From Iris pallida (taxonomy: Eukaryota; Streptophyta; Magnoliopsida; Asparagales; Iridaceae): a stretch of DNA of 64,000 bases. Of the stretch, positions 38,887-49,800 are shown piece by piece (the first letter of the stretch is position 1; each line of letters opens with the position of its first letter). Both the position numbers and the translations under genes were made by a program. The stretch is from NCBI GenBank assembly GCA_029216955.1, contig JANAVB010031417.1:15083264-15147263 (forward strand). The letters run 5' to 3'. The notes under the pieces were generated by a model. That model did no database searches, was not told the DNA's origin, and worked only from the letters and a program-made list of their open reading frames with translations.

Positions 38887-39174
38887 TGTCACGCCCCGCT
38901 CCCGTAGGAGCGATCGTCCTCGCTAAGGCGTGATGCCGCACGAGCCTAGATTGCGCTCGTGCAAGGCAGTTCCATAACGGCCGATTACATCGGCGGCGAC
39001 GGGGTCGTCGCACAGAAGTCCCAAGCAGAAACATTGAATCATTGCAGCGGAAATTTAAAGAAGAACATATATGAACACAAGTAACTCAAAAGAGTCTCTT
39101 TATTGATATTGAATACAAGATTACATTTGTGGCTCCCGTAGGAGCGATCGCTCCTACGGGAGCGGGGCGTGACA
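38887..39174. mobile_element. E5: 288-bp LTR-like insert with 30-bp inverted termini
   Basis: TG...CA ends and the 5-bp duplication ATAAT (38882-38886, 39175-39179). The empty site is in the other E4 LTR near 29612. The first and last 30 bp are perfect inverted repeats starting TGTCACGCCCCGCTCCCG. The right end also holds a perfect 32-bp palindrome (39132-39163). About 215 bp of its complement match the last part of the E6 LTR (about 44250-44468), including an AATAAAG signal. Best read as a solo LTR, or a very short LTR, of a family related to E6 that lost most of U3. Confidence 0.82.
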
Positions 39175-40228
39175 ATAATTATCATAGCTTGTAAGAAAGA
39201 ATCTATCAAAGACATATCATGGCATATGGGAAAGAATAATTAAAGCTAAGTACATTTCATAGAAAAATAATTGAACATGTGCTAGTGTCAAGTGTATATA
39301 GGGTATACAATCATTCTCTAACTATGCAAGATCATCTAATCATGTTAAGAAATTATTACAATCGAAGAAAATATCAAAAATGGACAAAAACGGACAGAAA
39401 CGGGCAAAAATAGACTAAAATAGCATAAAACGGCATACCGGTGGTATACCGGCCTAAAGACAAAAAGTTTCTGGTGCAAAAATCGGCATACCGTCGGTAT
39501 ACACCGGCATACCGACGATATACCGTTTTTTCCAAACAGCAAGAAAATTCAAATTTTTGCCAAAACTTGTTTCGGCCATAAAAACTTCGTTTTAAATCGA
39601 AATTCGAATTTTTAAAAGTCAAAATTGCATAGAATTGAATTTCCTACAACATGGAACTATTAGATTTCAAAAATTCAAAGAATTGATAAATCAATATCTC
39701 AAAATACTCCCAAAAATAGGTTTTCGGGGTACCGAAACGGGTTCCGATTGCCACCAAACTCAAAATCCATGATATACAAACTATGTGAGGGCCTCATATA
39801 TGTATATGTGACCAAGATCCATGATGGTAACACTAGTATCACTCTTGATACCAAGTTTTCTACTAAGTCTATATTGGGTTTTAACAGAAAATCAAAACCT
39901 TGCTTAAACAAGTTTTGGAAACATGCATATATACGAGAATCATAAGGAAAAACAAATTTTACTAAATGAGTTTAGAGCAATTCTAAGTATTTACTACCAA
40001 GGAAAATAAAATGACAACAAAAACATTTTTGTTCAAGATTTGACAAGATGTACTTGCCTAGGTTAAGCTCCAAGCCTAATCTTCTACTCCACCACCAAAA
40101 GGGGCACAAAACCACACTCTAGACCTCAAGGTCAAGCTCTTGGCAAGCTCCAGGGGAGAGAGAAGGGAAGAAGAAATGAAAAGAGAGTGAAGAGAAAGAA
40201 AAGAGAGAGGAGAGAGAAAGTAAAATGG

Positions 40229-40236
40229 TATATATA
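40229..40236 (-). promoter_or_regulatory. Probable TATA box of the E4 5' LTR
   Basis: TATATATA on the minus strand followed by a CT-rich stretch (TTTCTCTCTCCTC), the usual layout before an LTR RNA start. Gag lies downstream on the same strand. Confidence 0.5.
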
Positions 40237-40639
40237 GAAGGGGAATTAATCTTAGCCGTTGGATCATGATCCATGTGAAAGTCTAGGTCAATCATGGCCA
40301 TCCAAACAAAACCAAATATCCAATGGGTAATAGGGTGCATCTACACTATTCACGAAAATATCTAAATACTATTCACCAAAATATCTAAAATACTATTCAC
40401 GAAAATATCAGAAACACTATTTATGAAAATATCTGAAATCAAAAATATCTAAAATGTGGAAAATCTGTCTGGACGGTATGCCATCGGTATATACCGGTAT
40501 ACTGGCGGTATGCCGGCCAAGGAGAAAATCTATAAGTTAGAATTTTTTTAAAGTATTATGAAAATCAAGAAAATACGAAATACACTACAAAATACGTTTC
40601 CGTATATAAATACTGATATGAGACGAGTCTCACAATTTG

Positions 40640-41803
40640 CTTCGTCGATAACCACAACTTCGACATTCTTGTCTTATGCGAGCGTAACTCCAGCCTCGTA
40701 TATGCATCGCGCCGATTAGGACGATCACTCCGTGTGAGCACTGGTATAGTGATTCATACAGCGGGAGTGATCGAACTTGTATGGCGTGGCAATTTGTATG
40801 TTTTGACTTGTGGTTTGATGCGAAGGTGGACTCGAGAATGACTCAGTGTGCTTGATGAATCGAATTTGAGGATTGCGTAGGTCCAATCTGCATATCGAAA
40901 ATGAATTAGTCTAGACGCAAGCAAGAGTTACTTCCCGATGAGAATGATTATTCCGCGGGAGCGTTGTATGGTGATTCATGAACCACCGTGGATAATCGGA
41001 CTCGCGTGAGATTGGGGCGCAACGTATTATCAAGCTAGATGACCTCGTGATCGAATACACAAATTGGGTAGAATTGGTAATTTAAAAAGAATCGAATATA
41101 CGCAACGAATGCATTGATGCGAATAGGTGATCGTGCTCGATGTTTAGAAATCTGAGTGACGCGAGCTTGGGTAGAAAACCCCGTACTATCAACTTTGGTT
41201 TGACCCTAGGATTGGGGTCAGTATTGGCCTTATTGTTGGGAAACTATGATTCCAATCCTGACATTGACTTAGCCTTGAGAAATGGCCTAGCGGTTAGGCG
41301 AGACGCCATGTTTCAAGTGTTAGCAATCGAAGTATTGATCTTGAGGATTGGCATGGATTAAAAAAGTGAATCAAGAATAGGAAACCCTGCTCACGAGATT
41401 CGGCTGACATGTATATATTTTAGGGACGCCTGAATATGTGCACGATGCGACTCGAGTGAGAATGACGAATTCTCTATCACGCGGCTTGGCTGAATGCATG
41501 TATTTTAGGAACGCCTGGAATACGTGTACGATCCCACCAAGTGATACGTTGAATTCAAACGAGACTTGAAGATTGGAAGAGTGTCGAGAAATTAAAATTG
41601 TGTTAAAGGGATTGATACTAGTGCGAGCGTGGCTCGGAATCGAAGAAACGCGTAGGTGGAGTGTGTACGATAAATTATGGCGCGCCCGGCATGATTGTTA
41701 TGGTTCTGTGTCTAGGCACGATTAAGTCTTGGCCATAGAAATGGTAGGATGGCTTGCCTTTAGAAAAGTCTCGAGGACGAGACTTCTTCTGAGTGGTGTA
41801 TGT
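40640..41803 (+). other. CpG-rich interior of E6, right part
   Basis: No gene recognised. Same TCG/CGA-rich style as 7441-8132, which it joined before E4 inserted. It ends in TCGAGGACGAGAC (about 41771-41783) and GAGTGGTGTATG before an LTR-like TGTAGTGCCCCG, matching the 3' layout of E1 and E2. Confidence 0.55.
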
Positions 41804-42179
41804 TGTAGTGCCCCGTCCAGCAAAGTCAATCGGAGGAATCGAAACGCCGACGGCGTTCGGACTTAGCCTTGAAACGGCTACTCAAAGGCTCGCTCGGTCG
41901 AGGCGACTCATCGCACAGGTAGGGTAGTTTCGGTGAACTTGTCTCATCTTAGCCTTCACTTAATAACGCACATGTTTTCAACTTGCACAAGTAGGCTAAT
42001 ATAAAAGCTACGAACGTACATAGCTAAGAAAATAATCCTGACGAGTTGGAATGTCTTAGAGCATGGAAAATGGTCCCACGGTCTGCTTAGAAGTCGGTTC
42101 AACGTGCTTTCAAATGACACTCGATCCTTCGTCCCGTGGCTTAGGAGAAGGAAGTTGGCTTAAGTTCCCAAGGTGCCAT

Positions 42180-42336
42180 GACACTCGAATTAGCCTAAGT
42201 CATAGGCGTCGCCCGCATGAATTCTTGATAAAGCATGCACGATCCCGTCGTTTTGTCCCAACACTTGAATTAGCCTAAGTCATAGGCGTCGCTCGCATGA
42301 ATGCTTGATAAAGCATACACGGTCCCGTCGTCCAAG
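42180..42336 (+). repeat. Tandem duplication of about 83 bp in the E6 LTR
   Basis: Two copies containing GAATTAGCCTAAGTCATAGG and CGTCGC(C/T)CGCATGAAT. A shorter repeat around CGAGATCG(A/G)TCCCGC with CTTGGGAGTCTCG follows at 42729-42810. Confidence 0.8.
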
Positions 42337-43254
42337 GCTTGGCATAGCCTTCGCACATCCTGCGAGTTAAGTCGTCTTGCACGACTTTTGGCTTAAGTCT
42401 AGGCACCCGAGAACTTTGTCGTTCAAGTCGAACGCGTGCACAGCCCGTCCTCGCAATGCATAGCTCGGCGTAGCCTTTGCTCGTCGAGTCGTTTCCCGAA
42501 TAAGTTAGACAAGAGTTGTGCTGGGCTATCGAAGCCATTTCTAGCACCGTCCCGCTCTATCTGCGGTTGTTAAGTCGTGTAGTCCTTCGAGAACAAGGCT
42601 CGTCGTATAAGGTATATGACTTGAGCGTTAGCGTCGCCTATAGAACAGGTCTGTCTAAGGCACGAGCTACGGTAGATTTAGTGAAAAGCATGCCACGGTC
42701 AAAGGAAGTCCCCGCGACCGGTTGTCGTCGAGATCGATCCCGCTACTTGGGAGTCTCGCTATGTCTTGAAAGGAAACACACGAGATCGGTCCCGCGGCTT
42801 GGGAGTCTCGATAGAAAGAGGGAAAACATGGTCATGAATAAGGAAGGACTGGATAGATCGAGTTGAGTCTTGCATGGTCATTGGACAACTTGTGCGCAAG
42901 GAGAATCCCTCGACCGATCATCGGGACGCCGGGATCGAGTCGACCTAGGAGGAAAAGGCAGATACCGTACGGCCTTCAACGACGGTGCGACTCGTTAGAA
43001 GTAAACCGTTACGGTGTACGCCACGGGACCATTCGATGGGGCTCGCACCTCCATACGAAGGGGTCACCGTGAGCCAAAGATCCAAGATAGCTTGACATTG
43101 CTAGTGACCACTCATATAGATGGGTCGGCAGAGTAGCGGTACACCGCGTGTATGCCTTTGGATTGGGTCTAGAACTTGAATGCAGGTCTAGTTGGTATCA
43201 CAATGTCTGGGCCTAAGAATGGGTTGCAGTATAGACACATGCTTCAGCACTAAG

Positions 43255-43430
43255 CAAGGCTTTCGCGTATCAATATTGGCATTCACGTATTGGCTTTCGC
43301 GTATCAAGTATTGGATCTCGCGTATCAATATTGGCATTCGTGTATTGGCTTTCGCGTATCAAGTATTGGCTTTCGCATATCAATATTGGCATTCGCGTAT
43401 TGGCTTTCGCGTATCGGCATTGTTGGCCTA
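43255..43430 (+). repeat. TTGGCTTTCGCGTATCAA minisatellite
   Basis: About eight alternating units of 17-22 bp, TTGGCTTTCGCGTATCAA and ATTGGCATTCGCGTA, forming a higher-order pair repeat. Short frames on both strands here are by-products. Confidence 0.85.
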
Positions 43431-44468
43431 AGTTTGCATAAGTTAAATCGAGTGCCATCACATTAAGTCGAAAGGACCGTAATGTGAAAGTTGGCTAAGT
43501 CAGGGAGTCGTTAGGCACAACCTCATCTTGAAGCACGGTCAAGTCTAGGCAAAGTCTAAGGGAATGTCCAGCACGAGTCGTCCCTTTGACGTCATTGGCA
43601 CGAGAATTGGTCTAGTGGCACTTGAGTTTAAGTCAAAGTCTTGGCACGGCCGAGTTCGCATGAGTTGCTTCTCGGCGAAGCGCTATCTCAATAAGTTGAA
43701 GGCACGAATAGAGTATGGCACGACCCTGCCGTTCCAAGTTGAAGTTTGGTCGAGTACGTAAGCGATGAGGCACCGCCTCGATCGAAATACACGATGACAT
43801 GATAGCACGACTATGTCGTCGCATAATGTGTTGGTTAGACGTCAAGTCTTAAAATTGATCCTAAGGCAAGACTAGAAAGATAATAAAAAATATTTAACCT
43901 GTACAAAATAAATAAACGTGTCGGTTTTGTATAGGTGGGCGAGGAGCTCACTCCACCAGTACAGTTGAGTACTGACACCCACACAGTTTTTATGTGCAGG
44001 CACAGGTAGAAGCTCGTGGCACAGAGCTCGCTTGGATGCGTCGAGGTACGGAGTTCTTTGGCGAGTCGAAGCGTACGATCGCGTGAACTGAAGACTTATA
44101 CAGGACATAATGTATGGACATCGCCTTCCGAAGCTTCCGCTGGCTCAAGCATTGTATCGAGAGATGAGAGAGAGTAGAGTGACTTGTAAAGTGAGAAAAA
44201 AGTGAGCACGAGAGACTTGTAATCATGGCCTTGCGCCTATTGTAATTTTATTGTTCAATATCAATAAAGATCTATTTTGAATAACTTGTGTTTTGCCTTT
44301 AGATTTCTGCTGCATGTTCAATGTTTCTGCTTGGGACTTCTGTGCGATGACCCCGTCGCCGCCGATATAATCGGCCGTTATGAAACTGCCTTGCACGAGC
44401 GCAATCTAGGCTCGTGCGACATCACGCCTTAGCGAGTACGATCGCTCCTACGGGAGCGGGGCGTGACA

Positions 44469-45204
44469 GTAGATGTGTGGTCATTATCCGTCTTGTTTAT
44501 TCTTGTAGACCTTGTGAATGCCAATCTTACACTCCACGTATGATTGGCTAGATCATTAGACCTTGTGCTGACCTAAGCCGGTCACATGTTGAAACTAGTA
44601 CTCACACACACACTTAGATAGATGATTCTTGATTCTTGTACATGCCATGATCAGTTTTACTTGCCTTGTTCTAGCTCTAAATTTACAGCTTATCTTGCCA
44701 TGATACTCACATGTACATTTCGTGATTCCTTGTATATTCTCTCTATTTACTGCTACATTTTCAATATCGTCTAACTAGAACTGTTATTTGAGATTTGTGC
44801 TCGTTCCATCCTGACTGGATATGTTGACAATATTTTAGGAGTAGTTGTGCCTCAGTATTGAACTACAGGATGTTGCTAGCTGGGGTGGTTCTCGATATTC
44901 TTCACCGTGAGTTGTTTCTCAGGAGTTCTAGGTCTGGTAGTTATTTAGTTTGTTATTGTTTCCCTCTGTTTTATTCTTGTCTCATATGATCCTTGTAGAT
45001 TCTAGTTGTTCTAGTGATATTGTTATTATTTCTTGTCTTATTTTCCTTAGTTTTTGTGATGTGATACGAGTACCTTTATAGTTATGGGTCTTTAGATGTT
45101 GTAGTTAGTATCGGGTTCTTGACGATGCTCTACCGACGATACTGCGGCGTAGGCTGGACGTGGCCCACGTATTCGTACCGTATATCAGGGTGCGGGTCGT
45201 GACA
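44469..45204 (+). repeat. E7: right part of an older LTR
   Basis: Ends GGGTGCGGGTCGTGACA, the same terminus as E1 and E2, preceded by AGGCTGGACGTGGCC as in E1. It has no matching left part in the window, consistent with E6 having inserted into it and the rest lying upstream. No coding sequence. Confidence 0.6.
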
Positions 45205-45498
45205 CATGTCATTTCAAAAATTATCCAACGATTGAAAAAATGAACGTTGCAGTCCGAACGTTACAATCCTAACGTTAAATATTCGTATATGTAAAGACTG
45301 AATATCACTTGGAATCCCTCCACAGCCCACAGTCCACACTCCCAACCCCAACACCAAAATTAAAAAAAGGAAAAGAAAGGGAAAAAAAAACAAAAAAAAA
45401 GTGAAAAAAATAAAAGAAAGAAAGACGAAAAAAAAGAGAGGAAAAGAAATGATATAAAAAAAAGAAAAACAAAATAAAACAAAAAAAAGCAAATACAC

Positions 45499-45529
<31 letters not shown>

Positions 45530-46870
45530 GCCCCAAAAAAAAAAAAAAAAAAAAAAGCCAAAAAGCCAAAAAAAAAAAAAAAAAAGCTTGGCCGCCAGTC
45601 TGGAGCCAAGTTTGATATTTTTTTAAATTTTTTTTACAATAGCAAGATGAATTAATTCGACCGGTGGGCAAGCATAGATGTTGGTTTCTTAATTGGAGGC
45701 CACAACCTACTCTTGTTCTTCGTTCGTTCCCAAGAGCCGAAAAAATAAATTTTCTAACGACCTCGTGGGAACACATAAAATCCAAGTTGGAATATTTTCA
45801 AAGAAAATTAAGACTACGTAGTTATTTAGCGCGTCTCGTGTCTGAGTCAACCGTGGGTCCCACAACAAAAGGGTCCTTGTACATCTTGTACTGCTCACCC
45901 ATCTCAATTGCTGATTTGCTTAAAAATTACAAACTCATACTTTGGTAGTGATGCAATGCAACTTTTGCCAATACTTCTTGTTTCGAGTAGTAGTTGGTTG
46001 AATCTCATTCCCTAACTAATTATGTAGCATCAATATTTACATTAATGATATAATTTTAATATTTGGTTGATCTTGCTTGTCTTATAATTTTTTTTTCCCA
46101 CCAATAGAGATCAATACATTTCTAGCATCTAATATTTTTGGAAAATAGAAGCATAAAAAAAAATACAAAAACTAAATCCTCAAATATATGACTCAAAAAA
46201 ATTAACATAAAAATTATTTAGAAGGAATAATTAGTGCAAAGATAAATTGACAAGTAAAATAACTTATCGAGAATTCTACACTGCAAGCTTAGTTTTGTAT
46301 GTCATATTTTAACTTTTTTTTTATTTATTTCATACACAATTGATGAAATCCAAAAACTTATCAACAATTAGAGTGTCACATGTTCATGACTTGCTTCCTT
46401 GTATGCATGGTTGGTTGTTTAGTTGTTAACAGAGACATGATAAAGTCATTAATTTATAAATATTTTATTATCAACAATCTTATAATAATTTTTTTTTATA
46501 ACCTTCTTATAACCGTCTAGGTGACAGTTGTCAGTTGAGACTCTCTCTCTCTATTTGAGGAAGAGAGAGTGAGGATCAAAATAATAACTATCATCAGAAC
46601 GGTTGTAAGAATATTGCAAGATTTTTATGCTACTTCTGTGATTATAAATATTTTTTCGATCAACGAGTATGAATACACTTTTTTTTTAAAAATTTAATCC
46701 CCCCCAAAAAAAACCCCAAAAAATAAAAATAAAAATTTACAAGTAAAAAGAATAACAGGGGCCTATACGCAAACAAACTCGCTCCTTTTTTTCCCCTTCT
46801 ATTCCCGTCACCTAACTCCAGATCTTCAAGCTCAATTTCCAAAAACTCTCTCCCTCTCCTTTCAAGAATC
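45205..46870 (+). promoter_or_regulatory. 5' flank and probable promoter of the MFS gene
   Basis: This is AT-rich unique-looking DNA after the last LTR. It contains a C homopolymer of about 30 (45500-45530) beside long A runs. A TATA-like TATAAATA is at 46643-46650. A pyrimidine-rich leader (about 46780-46865) lies directly before the ATG, as in many plant promoters. No other gene was seen; frames over the poly-A/poly-C region are low-complexity shadows. Confidence 0.5.
46470..46615. repeat. Small fold-back repeat upstream of the MFS gene
   Basis: The left arm (CTTATAACCGTCTAGG, then GAGACTCTCTCTCTC) pairs imperfectly with the right arm (GAGAGAGTGAGGATC, then AACGGTTGTAAGAATATTG). Possibly a MITE of about 140 bp. 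No clear target duplication. Confidence 0.35.
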
Positions 46871-49800
46871 ATGGTGATGGGTTCGGTGGAGAAGCGGACG
46901 CTGGTGCTGGTGTGCTTGGCCGGAATAATGGAGCGCGCCGACGAGATGCTGCTGCCGGCGGTCTACAAGGAGGTCGGGGCAGCCCTGCACGTCAGCATGA
47001 CCGCGCTCGGTTCCCTCACGCTCTTCCGGACCCTGGTCCAGTCGGCATGCTACCCGCTCGCCGTCTCCGCCGCCGCGCGCCACAACCGCTGCCACGTCAT
47101 CGCTGCCGGTGCCTTCCTCTGGGCCGTCGCCACCTTCCTCGTCGCCATCTCGTCCACCTACTCCCAGGTCCCTAACCCTCACACCGCTCCTCAGCTTCTT
47201 TTGGCGTGTCCGTGTGTGTCCAATGCATGTCGGGACGATGTGACAGTGACACGGACACGGTGCAGGTCCCTGCAGTGTCCGTGCTTCCTAGGCGCTAGGC
47301 CGCACCAGTGTCGTGTCGTATTTGTGTCCATGCCACGTATGTGGCCATTAATTTTCGGACAATTTAAGTTAACCGTCCCTACATTTTACACTTATTACAC
47401 TAACCATCCCTATTTTAAAGCTAATTACATGGGCCACCCTATGTTTTATATTTTCTATTGAGAGTTATAACACTAACCGTCCCTATTTTAAAAATAAAAT
47501 ATAAAACAGAGGGGTAGTCCGTGTTACCGTGTAATTATTTTCAAAATATGGATAGTCACTACAATAACCATAAAACATAGGAGGATTAGTGTATTTATTT
47601 CTTAATTTTCTTTTGATATTTTTAGCAGCTTGATGATCTTGAACGTTAAATAGACTTTTTGGAGGCAATTGGAAATGGTTTTTAGTTTGAAGCAGGAAAG
47701 TATGCAACTTGGACTTATGATTATTCCTTCCTGGACCATGTTTATATGTTGAGGAGTACATTACTTATCTTCATTTTATACTGCTTTATATTTATGTATT
47801 TTCCTTTTCTAGCTAGGATTAGAGGACTAGTGATGTTACTAATGTCACATGTTTTGTACTTCCTATGTATAAAGTACAAGAGTTCGGGCCAAATAAAATT
47901 AATCCATTAGAGCATCAATGTCGTCCCAATTTATAGATTATAGATTCAGAATGTAGGAGTCCGTTTTGTAGAATAGTAAGATTCAATTAGAGTCCCACGA
48001 TGGCCCCGTCTAGAATTTCTACTTTCAAAATGTAGGAGCTAGAATAGTAAGGCTCAATTTGGAATCCCAAATTCTAGATTTTAGATTTTATATTATTTTC
48101 TAAAAAAGAAAGAAGGATGACATTTGGATCTATATCCATTCATCTCATTTGGGCCTCAAGATTTATTTGTTTACTATTATTATACAAACCAACACATTCT
48201 ACATTTATTATTATTTTTATTACAAATTTCTGCCTCAAATACATTAACTCCATCTACTATTGATGCTCTTATAGTCACAAAACCCACCTTTTCATATTCT
48301 ATACCAACAATTGTTTTTCCTCGTGTAAATTCCTACATTGGAACATATAGAGAACCATATATTATATTGGGAGGATTTATGAAATGCCCAAAAACTAAAA
48401 AAGTTTTATGTAAAACCCACCGCTAAAAAAACTTTCATGGCGTGCCCAGAATTAGAGAAACTTATCCAAAGCGGGTTCCAAATGACCATTTTGCCCTTCC
48501 TTTTAATTTATTGAAAACACCCACGAAGCTGCTCTTCAAAAAAACGTTTCGATACTTCATCTTCTTCCATACGCTGCTCACTTTCGAATCTAGGTTTTCT
48601 CCTCAAAAATCTTCAAAAACTCGTCGAAAAATTTCGGAAAGACCGGGACAAACGGCAAAAGTGCTAAAACGGAGGTCCAAACATCATTTTTTTGCGATTC
48701 TAAAATTTCGGAAGGCCGTCTAACTGTGAAGCAGTTACTTTCAGTCTCCTCGACGATACGCTCATTTTGCGACAAACGGGACCTCGTTTCGACCTCCCAG
48801 TCAAAAGTTATGGCTCTCCAAAGTTTCAGCTGACCATAAAATGCAGGAGAATGGTCATTCTCCGTGTTAGAACACGAAAAATGTTAATTTCGCATGAGGG
48901 TGGCCATTCTCCGTGTTAGTAACACGGAGAATGTCATTCTCCGTCTTAATTTACACGGAGAATGACATTCTCCGTGTTACTAACATGGAGAATGGCATTC
49001 TCCGTCTTAATTTACACGGAGAATGACCATTCTTCGTGCTAAATTACACGGAGAATGACTATTCTCCGTCTTAATTTACACGGAGAATGCCATTCTCCGT
49101 GTAGTTTATCACGGAGAATGGTCATTCCAGTGTTAAAACACAGGAGAATGACCATTCTCCGTGTTAAATAAAACGGAGAATGTTATTCTCCGTGTTAAAT
49201 AAAACGGAGAATAGCATTCTCCGTGTAATTTAGCACGGAGAATGGTTATTTCAGTGTTAAAACGCAGGAGAATGGCATTCTCCGTTTTAAATAAAACGGA
49301 GAATGACGTTCTCCGTGTTAAATAAAACGGAGAATGGTCATTCTCCGTGTTAAATAAAACGGAGAATGGTCATTCTCCGTATAATTTAGCACGGAGAATG
49401 GTCATTTCAGTGTTAAAACGCAGGAGAATGGCCATTCTCCGTGTTAGAAACACGGAGAATGCCATTCTCCGTTTTAAATAAAACGGAGAATGCCATTCTC
49501 CGTGTTAATTTACACAAAGAATGGTCATTCTCCGTGTTAAATAAAACGGAGAATGGTCATTCTCTGTGTAATTTAGCACGGAGAATGGTCATTTCAGTGT
49601 TAAAACGCAGGAGAATGGCATTCTCCGTGTTAATTTACACGGAGAATGGTCATTTCCAGTGTTAAAACGTATGAGAATGGCCATTCTCCGTGTAATTTAG
49701 TTTTTTCAGGAATAAAGAGTTTCGTTCTTCTTTCAAAGCGATGATAATTCTTATGGAAAAGAAGAAGAAAGATCTTCTCTCCACAATTGACGTCGATGAA

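Larger units (their letters stand above)
37112..40634 (-). repeat. 5' LTR of E4
   Basis: Minus-strand LTR with TGTGAGACTC...GGCGTGACA termini and about 3.2 kb of original length plus the 288-bp E5 insert. It preserves the empty sites of both E2 and the CACTA element, which dates those insertions after E4. Confidence 0.92.
41804..44468 (+). repeat. Probable 3' LTR of E6
   Basis: TG...CA ends (TGTAGTGCCCC...GGGGCGTGACA), 2665 bp. It follows the shared GAGGACG motif. A polyadenylation-like AATAAA lies at 44263-44268, about 200 bp before the end. The last 220 bp match E5. It is rich in CpG and in internal duplications. The 5' LTR is not in the window, so the start is inferred. Confidence 0.65.

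Noticed and set aside
41140..41361. 73-codon frame in E6 interior
   Set aside because: Composition is unremarkable and no conserved motif or gene context supports it.
45214..45785. Gly- and Phe-rich minus-strand frames
   Set aside because: Translations of poly-C and poly-A runs.
48845..49692. CRISPR-like appearance of the repeat array
   Set aside because: Repeat halves are palindromic and linkers are recurrent rather than unique, no cas genes are near, and the sequence is from a plant.
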